Position numbers and translations under genes: made by a program. Below the pieces are notes generated by a model. The model was not told the origin of the DNA, did not search any database, and worked only from the letters and a program-made list of their open reading frames with translations. A stretch of 64,000 nucleotides of DNA from Hibiscus mutabilis. Taxonomy: Eukaryota; Streptophyta; Magnoliopsida; Malvales; Malvaceae. The stretch covers positions 26,797,099 through 26,861,098 of the forward strand of contig CM033728.1 of the NCBI GenBank assembly GCA_019671005.1, written 5' to 3'. Below, piece by piece: positions 19,452 to 31,583 of the stretch. Positions within the stretch are counted from its first letter, which is position 1. Each line of letters starts with the position of its first letter.

Positions 19452-20928
19452 TGTTAAGTGTCTAAAAATACTATTTTATTCACCCTTTTTATTCATATTA
19501 TTGCTAGACTTAGGCTGATATTAGTTGTATTATTAGCCATTCATGTATGTTTGCATTGTTTCCTTGGTGGTTAAGCTTAATATCATATTTTGCTTAATTT
19601 TGTAGAAAAAAGGTGATGTATAGTTGTTTGTGTGTGCAGAATCACTTGCCTAAGCAAGGCTAGAACTAGTTGCCAGGGCAATACAAGAAGGAGATACCGA
19701 CGCAGTTGCCAGGGCAGTGCATGAAGGAGATGTCGAGCTAGTTTCTAGGGAAATTGTCGATAAGGGATAAGATGATATGGCAGCCGAAATTGATGACTAG
19801 ATAAGCCCAAGATGACGTGGAGCAAAGTTAAATCCCAAAGGAGTTTGATTTCCATGGAGATGTCAAAGAGAAATTAAATCCCAAGAAGATAGGAGAAGAT
19901 CAATAAGGAATTTAAATATAATCAAGAATTATATTGTTTTAAAGTATTTAATTCCAACTTAACTTCCTCCTCAAGAAAGACTTTGACCTAGCCATCTCTT
20001 ATTTAAAGGAGACCAAGCTGTCAAACTCCAGGAGAGAGCAAAAGGGGGAGAGATTTCGACAAGGGCTTTCAACCATTCATCATTTTTTTCTTTCTTCTTC
20101 GATTAGGTTTATGTTAGGGATTCTTTGTTTTGTGTTTCTTTTGAACCTAGTCAGGAACTAAATCTATTTGGTTAAGGTTATTGTGTTTTGTGGTTGTGAG
20201 AAACAATTGGATTTTGTTTAGGTAATAAGAGTTTGCACTTTCAATTCAAGGTTTACTCATTCTTGGTTTTTATTCTTGTTTGCGTGTGAATTGGGAGAGG
20301 ATCTCGTAACTTCATCTATTTATCTAATATCAGGAGAGTTAGATTCAAGAAACGAATGAGTATGGTCTTTATTCAATCTATTGATGGTGAAGATTAATCC
20401 AGCTTAGGAATAAGTTAAGGATTTCAACGGCTAAGAGGGGCGCAAGATAAGTTGCTGTTCACCCTTGATTCTTGCAGGGATGTATTGTCAAGGCATGCAC
20501 AATTAGCTAGAGTTTCGATAAGAAGAAACCATTGAAGAACGCTCTATCAAACCTTAAAGTTGCTACCCAGCCAGTTGCCCAGGCAACCGTCGATTAGTTG
20601 CCAAGGCAACCCCGCTGCGCAAGTTGCCACGACAACTGAGTTGCCCTTGCACTCTTTTACGAAGACGATCCAATTGGCTATTACACCTCAACTCACGGTA
20701 AACTTGCCTATTCTCTCTCATTTGTTTACATCTCCTTTTACTTTATTGCTTTCTGGTTTAGTTGTTAGTTAAAACTCCTACAATTTTCTACTTGTGTTCT
20801 TTTACTTTTTACAGTGCAAGAGATTAGATTCTTGAAGTGGCACCAATCCTTGTAGAGACGATATCTTTTATGTTATAACTTGCAACGTGTACACTTGCAC
20901 AATTGCGGAGCACCTATTACACGCAACA
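19452..20928 (+). repeat. C1 3' LTR
   Basis: The LTR runs from TGTTAAGTGTC to ACGCAACA, about 1.48 kb. From 19655 onward it matches the truncated 5' LTR closely. A TATA-like TATTTAAA sits at 20000-20007. GTTGCC...GGCAAC palindromes cluster at both ends (19670-19750 and 20570-20650). The start TGTTAAG differs from TGATAAG in C2. Confidence 0.88.
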
Positions 20929-22864
20929 GGCTTACACCTTCACTGTTCAGGATGATGACAATCCTAAAGCTGCTGAATACTGGCTGGATGGCACACTGCA
21001 AATTCTAAACAAGCAACTTCAGTGCTCGGACAAACACAAGCTAGAATGCGCCCTCGCATTGCTGGCCGACTAGGCACTTCAGTGGTGGGAGACTACCACT
21101 CTTACGGCACCAGAAGAAGTTGTTAATTGAGATTTTTTTCTTCGAGAATTTTGTAATAGATACATCAGCAAATACTATCTCGCAGAGAGGCACAACACCT
21201 TCCTCCATCTTAAGCAAGGTGGATGACCTGTGGAGCAATACATTCATGATTTCTGCAAGTACTAATGATGCGAAGCTGAATTCATCAAGAAGGAAGAAGA
21301 TAAGTGCAAAATGTTTATTGTTGGACTCGATGATGAGTTGCGCCCTATGTTCACGGTGTTGGACATCAAAAATTTTTAGGACCTGGTGAATTGGGTCAAA
21401 CCCACTAAAGATGCTCAAAAAGCCCAGAGGTTTGGAGGATCTAGCAAATCTAAGAAGAGGCAATATGATGATTCTCACCCTCTGAAGCCTAATAAGAAAG
21501 AAAAGTATCAAGGACCGAAGTAGAATGTTTACCCTCAACCTTCTTAGTCCGAAAATATTACTAAGCTGAGACAATAACTCAATCGTTTAGCAAGGCTGCT
21601 TCAGTTGAGAGTACTGGAGGTTCAGCATAAACTGTACAACATCCAATATGCAATTACTTTCAGAACAAACATCCTGCAGGGCAATGTCGTAAGTAGTCCA
21701 GGGCTTGCTATTTTTGTGGTGAGCAGGGCCATTTTATCCGAGACTATCCACTGAATACCAGCATACATGTAGCCACATCAGCTACTATAGCATCACCGAC
21801 TCAGTCTTACCAAGGAAAGGGATCGAGGCGGGGTTCATTAGGAGCTGCGGGACAACCTAGTGGCTCAGCTAAAGCGTCGAACAAACAAGATTCCAAGGCC
21901 CCTGCCCAGATGTACCATGTGAGGAGCCGTGAGGAGGAGGAGGTTCCTGACATCATTGCAGGTACCCTTGAGTTGTACTCTCATTCTATTTATACATTGA
22001 TTGATCCTGGCTCCACACATTCTTCCATTAGTTCAGTGCTAGCAAAAAAACATATGATGTCTTTTAAACCTGTAGTATTTGAGGTCTTCGTAACCAATCC
22101 TTTAGGTGACTGTGTCATCGTATGCTTGATATATAAAAAATGTCCCTTAATGGACCAAGGGATTACTTTTTTGGCCAATTTATTGGCTTTACCGATTCAT
22201 GAATTCGATGTTATACTGGGACTAGAGTGGCTCTGTGAACATCAGGCCTGGGTTGATTGCTATAAAAAGAAGTTGTATCTCTGAGGCCTTGGCAAGGAAA
22301 GTGTTACCCTAATGAGTACGAGAAACCCGTCTTTGTATGTGTTAACCTTGGAGACCAAGGACGAACCTCAGCTATTCAATATTGACATTGTATGTGAATT
22401 CCCTGATGTCTTCCCTGATGAGCTTTCGGGTTTACCTCCAACCCATGAGGTGGAATTTGGCATCAAAGTGCAACCTGGAACGACCCCAGTTTCCATTGCA
22501 CCTTATCGTATGGTCGCTGTAAAGCTTAAAGAGTTGAAGGCTTAGATTCAAGATCTTCTTGATAAAGGTTTTATTCGGCCGATTTCTTTACCTTGGAGAG
22601 CTCCGGTCCTCATTGTGAAGAAGAAGGACGGTTCTATGAGGCTATGTACTGACTACCGGCAACTGAACAAGGTGACTATAAAAAATAAGTATCCTCTACC
22701 AAGAATTGATGCCCTGTTCGATTAGCTTAATGATGTTGCATTGTTTTCCAAGATCTATCTAAGATCAGGGTATTATCAAATGAGAGTTAAAGAATGCGAT
22801 GTATCCAAAACTGCCTTCCGTACTAGGTACGGGCATTATGAATTCTTGGTGATTCCATTTGGAC
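20929..22864 (+). pseudogene. A1 gag, protease and partial RT (Tekay-like)
   Basis: A1 coding sequence resumes after C1. Gag shows AAEYWLDGTLQIL and a following WWETTT core with stops. The zinc knuckle CYFCGEQGHFIRDYP has lost its last Cys (now Tyr). The open stretch 21910-22284 is the protease: LIDPGSTHSS keeps the catalytic Asp, and VILGLEWL follows. RT begins at 22312 (CEFPDVFPDELSGLPP) and reaches RLCTDYRQLNKVT and HYEFLVIPFGL, stopping just before the YxDD box because E1 interrupts at 22865. The rest of A1 is missing. Confidence 0.9.
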
Positions 22865-24652
22865 TGTAACACACATAACGTATATCCGTAATACGGATAT
22901 ACATTACAGATGTTACTAAAAACATATACTGAATTTTTTTAACTCTTCGAAAAACATCATTTTCTATAAATTTCAACTGAAAATAATTATAGACAATTGT
23001 AGCTAGTTTTAACCCTGAATTGGTTTATAAAACATAAAATTTAGTTATTTAAAAGAAAATATTGTTCAGGGTGAAAACGTCGCTTGTTGCCTAGACCCTA
23101 TCTTGATTATAAAAATTCTGAGCGATAATATTTAAATTCTGGTTAAACCGTTATACTTTTACCTTATTGGTAACATTAGTTCATTTTCATATTCCATGTA
23201 TCCTTGTACTATCATAATTCAAAAATATATACACTTTAAAGCTTGCAAAACAGTTTTCTTGAAAATACAATTACATGCCCACTAGTTCCTGACTATTTTA
23301 AAGATGTACGTACTTTTACTTACTGATAACTTGACTCCCAAATGAGTGGCTCCTCCTTGCTAATTCTTATTTGAAGAACCTACGTGTGAAATAAAACACA
23401 CGCTAAGTACGAACTTAGTGAGGCAGTTAAACTTATTTATTTTAAAAACATGAAATAATGTAATACAATGTGTCATATATAAAAGTGCATTTCTTTTGCT
23501 CTATAACATGGCAAGTATATCACAATGTATATATATCATGTATCATAACTATCATATAAATCATGTTATTATTGCATATTATATCCTCTATCATGGTCAT
23601 GCTTTCATCATGTAATCAATCATGATCATGCTTCCTTTATGCCATCATTTGCATAACATGTATTCTATCATGGTCATGTTTTCATTATGCCATCATTTGC
23701 ATAACATGTATTCTATCATGTATGTCATGTCCTTCTCGGTCATGTGACATGCAACTTCTTTTTCATGTATCATGTATTCATGTAACATTTGTATCATGTA
23801 TCATATAACATATGTAGCAAGTAGCATGTAACATCGGAATCATATATCATGTAACAGATGTATCATGTAACATCTCTATCATGTATCATGTAACATCTCT
23901 GTCACATAACATTTCTATCATGTATCATGTTCTTTCATGTAATCATCTTGTTATATTATCACCGTGTCTAGCTAGAGGCCCATGGAAACCCCGTAGCCTA
24001 TCTGCACCATAATGCCTTGTGGACTACGTACTCGAAAGGATGCTCTTTGCTCCTTATATTAAAACACCTCGTTAGCGCATGTTTCACTATGGGCTTGGAT
24101 CCCTAAGGTGTATCTTGTTTCATTTTAATCTTGTCATTATCCATATTTCATGTATGCATAATGCATCATCATTTATGCAAACAATCATTCGTACCTGGTA
24201 TTCCATCAATCTTGCCATGTGAAGCAATGTATCATATCACGTATTATAGAGAAATGTAATGCCAATTTCAACATAATACAAACATATAGTAATGCACACA
24301 CCTTGGCCATTTATTAATATGCCTCACTAAGCTTTATTGATCCTTTCCTTTATAGTACCTCGAACCTTCTTTTGATTCGGATCCAACTTCATTTATCACA
24401 TGAATATAAGTAAACATTTGTTAGATTCACTTCTAACAATATTTCAATTAAGCTATTTAATCATTCAACATAAAAAATTTCCATAAATTTCCTTCCTTCC
24501 TTATACTGTTCACAAACTCATTTTTGGTCCTTAATGACCATTTTGATCTTCAAATAATTTGTCCAAGCTTGCCAACCAACATTAGACACAAATTGTCTCA
24601 ATTTCCATTTTCTGTCAACTTGCACTACCATCAAAGATTTACTTCTATAGGG
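22865..24652 (-). repeat. E1: truncated LTR, same family as E2
   Basis: It starts TGTAACACACATAACG on the plus strand and aligns by eye with E2 from 36003 to about 38060, including a CACACGCTAAGT...ACTTAGTGAGGC segment. By analogy with the other LTRs this is the LTR 3' end, so the element points to the minus strand. It breaks off at about 24652, where B1 LTR sequence begins, so more than half is lost. It inserted in the A1 RT. Confidence 0.8.
23560..23960. repeat. ATCATGTAACAT-type degenerate tandem repeat in E1
   Basis: Units such as ATCATGTATCATGTAACAT recur. One 58-bp unit (ATTTGCATAACATGTATTC...) is duplicated at about 23641-23720. E2 has a different array in the comparable region, so these repeats evolve quickly. 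Confidence 0.7.
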
Positions 24653-26577
24653 TAGAATCATGATTCCCACAGCAAAATCTCATTTGCTACCCTCAATTTA
24701 AGCTTTCTATGCATACTACCAATGCAAGGCTTAAAGAGTAAAAAATGTTTAAATCACATTAAACAACATAATCAATCTCATTATACATAAGCAATTATAT
24801 TTGCTTCTAAGTGATCATTTACCAAGTTCCTTTTACCAAAATATAATACATGGATTCAACAAGTGTTCTCAAAACAACACGTAACAAACAATCTACCGAT
24901 AATACAGGGCCCACACAGGGGAGTATTCAGTACACATAAATTCCTCCACCGTTGTGACACTCGTGGTGTAGTATTCGGTACACATCAAACCCTCAACACC
25001 ACTTATCGATATGATTTTTAATCCACTAGAGAGAGTCTATGGTACCGTACAACCCCTAAACCGTTAAGGTACTTGGATGGAGTATTCGGTACACCATATA
25101 AACCCCTCAACATCCAACGCGCCCTTTTATAGTGCACTATCAATCCTATGGCTGGCCAACTATATTCGATTTCATTTTCAAACCATTTCATAACATCACT
25201 TGCCAATATAATTCATTTTAACATCAACAACTCGATGTTTTCATATGCATCATCCAAAACCATTAAACCAGTGCAAAAACCCTTCCATTAAACAATGTTC
25301 ATAAACAATAGCAAATCATGAATTACTTCCAAATTCATTATCATCATTTCAAAACCAATTTCCAGCATTAAACCATGATCAAAACATGCATATACAGTGA
25401 GTAACCAAATCATGTAAAACAAGTGCATCAAACTATTAGCCAAACCAAGTTCGAGAGAGAATTCATCCTTTACTTACTTTCGAGCTTGGATCAGTGTTTC
25501 AAGCTCAATCTAAACCCCTAAAACACAACTTTCAAACCTTTACAAAGTTGAAAACACTTTTCCACTCACCGACTCACAACGCCTCACTCGCTAATGCGAT
25601 AATCACACCTCTAACGCTTCTGAAGCTCTCGTTCAAGCTTAAGGATCAGACTCCCCTGCTTTTGATAAACACAAAATAGAGGTACATTGCATCACAAGGC
25701 AATCAACATCACAGCAACACTAAACCTCAACACCTTCTACCCAAAATCACTTCACAACTCCCAAAATTAACAACAAACCACTTCCAAACTTAACCCAGCA
25801 ACAATTGAACGTTTCAACACTTCAATTAACATCTATTAACATCCAAAAACACTTCTCTAACATCCTTATATCCTCAGCATTCGATTAACCACCACAACTC
25901 CTTAAAAACACATAACAATTAACCTATAAAATTAGAGATTCACATAGTTTCGGGATTCCAATGTTAAAAGCAACTTATTAACATTATAAAACAACAAAAT
26001 CATGATTATAACCAATCAAGAACCCATCAAAATAGATCCAAAATGAAAACCACTTAATCTCACCAATTAAACCTTGATTTAATCAATTACCACAATTAAC
26101 TCATCAAAACTTATTAGAAAACATTAAACAAGGATCGAATACTTGGGAATTTCAATAAAGAACCAATCATTAGAGGAGAAGAACGAACCTTACCTCTAAT
26201 GAGTGAATTTTCTCTCAATTGGATGTTTTAATCTTGAAAACAAAAAAAATTCAATGAGATTTTGCAAAGCAAGATTTAATAATCAATTGAGAAACAAGAA
26301 ATCAAGAGTGTTACCTCATATTCTTGATGAAAATGTGAGTGTTTGGCTGAAGAACTTTGAGAGAAAAGTTTAGAAGGAAAAGTTACGTAAATTTTTGGTT
26401 TTAAGAAAACAACTACCATATATTAAATAATGATTCTTATATATTTTCCCATATTTTTCTCGTACCAAAATTATTTATTCTGTTTTAAATCTTGAATTTG
26501 ACTCGAATCTCTAATCTCGGCCCACCAAACCGTCAAAACCATTAGGAAAACTCCTAGGCCAAAAATTGGGCGTTAAA
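24653..26577 (-). repeat. B1 3' LTR, truncated
   Basis: This is the minus-strand subfamily B LTR next to the B1 polypurine tract. It aligns by eye with the B1 5' LTR from about 40555 to 42597 (for example CCCACAGCAAAATCTCATTT and TTAAAGAGTAAAA). About 1.9 kb of some 3.4 kb remains; the LTR 3' portion, with the palindrome cluster, is deleted. The start on the minus strand is altered (TTTAACGCCC instead of TGTAACGCCC). Confidence 0.82.
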
Positions 26578-26578
26578 A

Positions 26579-26590
26579 CTCTCCCCTTAA
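26579..26590 (-). promoter_or_regulatory. B1 polypurine tract
   Basis: The minus strand reads TTAAGGGGAGAG immediately before the LTR start. It also follows the last pol codons. Confidence 0.75.
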
Positions 26591-28136
26591 GAAATTTCAT
26601 CCTCAAAATTTACCTGACAGAAATAGATGCGGAAACTGAGCAACATTGTCCGACTTACTCTCCCATGTGGCCTCCTCAACACCGCGATGTCGCCGCAACA
26701 CCTTAACAAGTTCAACTGTCTTGCCACGAAAAACTTTACTACTGGAGTCAAGAATTTCCACTGGTTCCTCAATATGATAGACAAATCTGGTCGCAACTCG
26801 ACATCTTCAACTAGCATAACATGCGACTGATCCGAGCGATACTTCCGCAACATGGACACATGAAACACATCATCAATCTTCTCCAACTTAGGAGGTAACC
26901 TCAACCGACAAGCCACAGGACCAATGCATTCCAGAACCTCAAACGGTCCAATAAAACTTGAGCTAAACTTTCCCTTACGCCCAAAACGCATCACCTTCTT
27001 CCAAGGTGAAACTTTCAAGAACACTTTTTCACAAACAACGTACTCAACCTCTTTACGCTTCAAATTCACGTAGGATTTCTGCCTATCCGAGGCCTTTTTT
27101 AAATGATCACATATCATCTTTAGTTTCTCATCCGTGTCTTTCAACACATTAGGCATGGAAACATACTTTTCCCAGTCTCAGCCTATCACAAGGTTGCACG
27201 ACACCTCCTACCATACAAGGCTTTATGCGGTGCCATCTTTATAGTTGCTTGATAACTGTTATTGTACGCAAACTCAACCAAAGGCAACTGCCTTTCCCAA
27301 GATCATTGAAACTCAATGATACAACATCTCAACATATCCTCCAAGATCTGAATCACACATTCAGACTGCCCATCCGTTTGAGGATGATAAGATGTACTAA
27401 AGTTCAAGCGAGTACCCAAAGCTCAATGCAAACACTTCCAAAACCTCACTATAAATCGTAGATCTCTATCTAAAATAATCAATTTAGGCACTCTGTGCAA
27501 CCTCACAATTTCAGCAACATACAAATTTGCCAACTTATCCAATGTATATGTCGTATGCACGAGCAAAAAATGTGCATACTACGTAAACCAATTAACAATC
27601 ACCCAAATAGAATCCTTTTTAGACGGTTTCAAAAGCAACCCCGACACAAAATCCATGGTGATCCTCTCTCATTTCCGTTCTAATATTTTCAACAGTTGCA
27701 ACAACCCGGAAGGAAACTGATGTTTAGCTTTCACCCGTTGACACGCCATACACCTAGCAACATAATCGGCCATATCCTTTTTCAAATCCACCCAATAGTA
27801 CTTTTTCCTTAACCCTCGATACATTATAGTACTACCAGGATACATAGCAAAAGGACTAGCATGTGCCTCAGTCAAAATCATCTATCTCAACTCCTCATCA
27901 CCAGGCACCACAATCTGATCCTTAAAGCATAAAGCCGCATCACTATTAAAGTGATAATCCATAGGATTTCCATCCATGATGTCCTTGACGCGAGGTAAAG
28001 TCTCATCATACGATTGATTTTCCTTAATCAGCTGTGCCAAATAAGGTTTCACTTGCAACTCTGCCAACCACCCTCAATCACGGGTCACACTCAACCTCGT
28101 AAACATGGATCTTAACTCCATAACTGCCTTTCTACT
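26587..28136 (-). pseudogene. B1 integrase and chromodomain
   Basis: Minus-strand integrase, in pieces. 28067-27669 holds the zinc-binding part: the expected HPGS reads YPGS (His lost), while CMACQRVKA keeps both Cys. The core between 27660 and 27160 reads TMDFVSGL, ILDRDLRF and a SECVIQILEDM-type Glu segment in broken frames, so the DDE triad can be traced. 27156-26587 carries KKVMRFGRKGKFSSSFIGPF and DDVFHVSMLRKY. A chromodomain-like end (RHRGVEEATWES) is readable in a shifted frame near 26640. Stops and frameshifts interrupt it. Confidence 0.85.
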
Positions 28137-28141
28137 CAAAG
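28137..28141. repeat. B2 target site duplication, left copy
   Basis: CAAAG, identical to 31579-31583 on the other side of B2. Confidence 0.9.
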
Positions 28142-31100
28142 TGTAATGCCATGGTTTTAGGGCTTAGTGGTTTTGAGGTTTATTAGACGGTCCGGTGGAT
28201 CGGGTTAGAGATTCAAGTGAGATTCAAGACTGTATATTTTTTGGTAAGATAAAAACGTGGAAAATAGTTAAAACTAATCTTTCAATATATATTGATTTTT
28301 GGTGGAATCAATTTTGGAAAATGGAATTTAGAAATGTGACATTTTGGTTAGTGACCAAAATGCGATTTTTAAAAGTTGTTTTAAAGTGACTAAAATGAGA
28401 AGAGTCAAATTCTTAGAATCCTTAAGGAGATAATTTTACCAAGTTTCGCTAGTGGTTTCTCCCTTCAATTAAATCAATTTAAACATGTATTTTAAAGGGT
28501 GATTAAGAGGGTTTAAAATATCTAAGTTATTTGTTTTTAAAGAAAATTTACGTAACTTGTTCCTAAACCTTTTCTCTCAACTTTATTTCTGCCAAACACT
28601 CAGAATTTCATCAAAATTCAGAGGTGAGAGATTCTTTTCACTCAGATTATTGATTCTAACTTGATTCTTTAACTTTGTTTTACAAAATCTCATTAAAATC
28701 GTATGTTTTCTTAGCTTTAAACAAGCCAATTGAGGGAGAAAACACATAACATGGGTAAGGTCCGTGATCTCCTCTGTTAAATGGTTCTTTATTGATATTC
28801 CCATGTATTTGATCCTTGATTTATGGTTTATAATATGATTTTGTGTTTTTATATAGATTTAATGGGTAAAATTGATGAAATGATGAAAGATTCAAATTGA
28901 ATCTGTTTTCCAGTGTTATGGATTGTTTTTGAACATATTTTGGATGTTTAATGATGTTGAGAAGTCAATTTTATCAATAGAATCCCAAAACTCTTGAATC
29001 TCTAATTATTTAGGTTGCTAGATTTGTGTTTTGAGGTGTTATGTTGGGTGTGTGTTTGTCGGAGGTGTTAGGCTGATTTGATTCTATTTCTAGATGTTAA
29101 TTGATGATAAAAGTTGTGTTAGATCGTTAGGTTGTGGATGGGTTGTGTTGGAAAGGATTAGTTGAGGTTTTCGGTTGTTGTGGTTGGGTAATTGTGAGGT
29201 GAATGCAAGAATCCGTGAGGATCTATTGTTGCAGTGTTGTAAATGCTTGGAGATGCATTAATCCTTTGTTGTTATGTGGTTTAAACAGGGGAGGTTGTTT
29301 TGGAAGCGAACGACATAGCATTGGAGGCTTCGGACGCTTGATTTCACGACGACAAATCAAGGCTACGCATATCGGTGAGTGAGAACGTGGATTCCAGCAT
29401 TGGAATATTTTAAAGGTGGTTTATGGGAGTTTAAACTTAGCTTGATACGCTTTTTTAATCTCAAAAGTAAGTAAAAGTAGATTTTCTCTCTCGGTCATGC
29501 TAGTGTTAAATGGTTTTATGCACTTGTTTTGATTTACATGTTACCTACTGTTTAAACATGTTTTAAAGTATTTGATATATTGTTTTTGAGCATGAAATAT
29601 TGAGGGATGCATATGGTAAGTGGTCCTTGAAGATATATGGATTATACTTGTGGTTTAAACATGGTTGTTGCTTTGGAAAAATGGTTTGGTTAATGCTTGT
29701 TATAAACAGTGAGGTAAATGCTAAATGGTTAATTATATTGGCAAGTGATGTGGTTTTAAAATTGTTATCGGATATAGTTGGTCGGCCATAGGATTGAGTG
29801 CACTATAATAAGTCACCTTGGATGTTGAGGGCTTTAGATCTGTGTACCGAAAACTCCATCTAAGTACCCTAACGGTAGAGGGGTTAAACAGTACCGTAGA
29901 CTCCCGTTAGTGGATTAAACGTCTAACTGATGATTGGGGTTGGTGTCCCCGTGGGTTGAATGTTGTACCTGGTTGGTAATGTACCGCGATTGTTATTGTA
30001 TCGCTATTCCGGTTGAGATGGCTTGAAGTGTTGGTTGAACACTTGTTGAATTCGTGTATCCGATGAACTCTTTTGTTAATGGACTTCTTTAATGATCACT
30101 TGTAAGCCAATATAATTGTTGATGTATCGTTGGAATGTTTATGTTGTATAATATGATTTATACATGTTTACTCTTTAAGCTTTGCATATAGTTGTTATGC
30201 ATGGGAAGGCTTAAATTGAGGTTGAGAAATAGGACTTGTTGTTGGTTAATGATACATGTTGCATACGGTTTAATATGCTGGTTTTAAAGATGTTAAGTGC
30301 ATGGTTAAAAGATATGATAATGTTTTAAATGTTGTTGAAACACAATTTTGAAATGGGATTTCAATGAGTTATTAAGATATGATTTTAAATGCATTGATGG
30401 TGTTTTGTTTGTGAGCGCTCCTCACTAAGCCTTGTGTGCTTACGCTCTTATTCTCCATCAATGCAGAGAATTGAGAGCTTTGGAGGCAGAAGGAGCAAGG
30501 GATCCTAGCAAGACTTGTTTACCAAAGTATGTTTGGATTAGACTATAAGTAATAAGGGCAATGGGGTACTCGTTTTGGTTTTGTGAGATGCTTTGGTAAA
30601 CTCCATGTTTGAGAAAGTTTGTTTGATTGATCTAAAGTTGTAAATGGCCTTTGCGGTTTGGTTGTGGTGATGGTTTGAAGTTTCATGTTTTACTTGAATG
30701 GTTTCTAGGTTACATGCCTATAGATTTACGTTTGAAGCAAAATGCCATGAGTTGATATTGAATCGGTGATGCTATGATGTGAATTGTATCCTGAATATGT
30801 TGGATGTATGTTAGAAGCATGTTAGGGTGTTTTGGATAGGCTAAGAGCTTGTTAAACCAGCTAAATGTGACATTACAGGCACAGTCATACCGATACGCGG
30901 GGGATCGTATCGGTATGGCTAGGCAAAATCAAGCATGGTGTTTCAATACGGGATTGGGTGTACCGGTATGAATTTTCTTTACTGGAATCTACTTTTTGGG
31001 TCAAAACTCGCGTACCGAAACATTACCATAACATATCGGTACGAGAGCCAAATATTTACGAACTGCCAGCTAGGCATACCAAAACGGGTCGCAGTGTAAG

Positions 31101-31578
31101 TACTGCTTGTATAAGGCACCGTATTGATATGGTGGCACGCGTATTGGTACGATTGTCTGTTATTTCAGTTAATGTCATGGAAGTGAAGTTTTGTTTCTTG
31201 CGTTTTGGTCCCTGAATGTTGTGGATGCAATTGATCAAGCTTGGATGATCAAATCGAGCTGATTTTTTTACATGAGAATATGAAACCTGCTTAATTAAAG
31301 GTTGGTAGCTTAAAAATGTGCTAAGTCCCTATAGTTTGATCAAATTGCAATTTGGACCCTAAATTGCAATTGAGCTAATTCGATGTCATATTGATGCCCG
31401 ATTGAGTTGAGTTTTCACCAGATGTCAGTATGAACATATAGGTTAATGATTTTGCATTTAGACAAGATAAAAGAAAAAAATAGTCGCGTTTCGGTTTCTT
31501 TCTTTATAGTTTATCTCAGTAAACCTAATGTGGCTCACTCGGTTCAGTCTTGTGACTAGGCCGGGTTGAGGGTTTACA
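28142..31578 (+). repeat. B2: solo LTR, Tekay-like subfamily B
   Basis: The solo LTR runs from TGTAATGCC to GGGTTTACA, 3437 bp, flanked on both sides by CAAAG. No primer site or genes are present, so it arose by recombination between the two LTRs of a full element. It sits between the RNase H and integrase parts of B1, in the opposite orientation. It gives the full-length reference for subfamily B: CCTCACTAAGCC near 30420, the palindrome cluster at 30887-31151 and the end about 430 bp later. Confidence 0.95.
30887..31151 (+). repeat. Paired GTAYCGRTAC palindrome cluster, B2
   Basis: Pairs include CATACCGATACG with CGTATCGGTATGG (20 nt), GCGTACCGAAACA with ACATATCGGTACG (21 nt) and CCGTATTGATATGG with GCGTATTGGTACG (20 nt). 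CATTACAGGCACAG leads in. The cluster ends 427 bp before the LTR end. Confidence 0.87.
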
Positions 31579-31583
31579 CAAAG
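31579..31583. repeat. B2 target site duplication, right copy
   Basis: CAAAG, matching 28137-28141. Confidence 0.9.

Larger units (their letters stand above)
10430..20928 (+). mobile_element. C1: Athila-like Ty3/gypsy element inside A1
   Basis: The order is truncated 5' LTR, tRNA-Asp primer site, gag, protease, RT, RNase H, integrase, a small downstream ORF, two polypurine-like tracts and the 3' LTR. Plus orientation throughout. It lies between the A1 leader (to 10429) and A1 gag (from 20929). Because its 5' LTR lost about 180 bp, no duplication flanks it. Frameshifts and stops in every gene make it non-autonomous. Comparison with C2 shows which lesions are private to C1. Confidence 0.9.
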
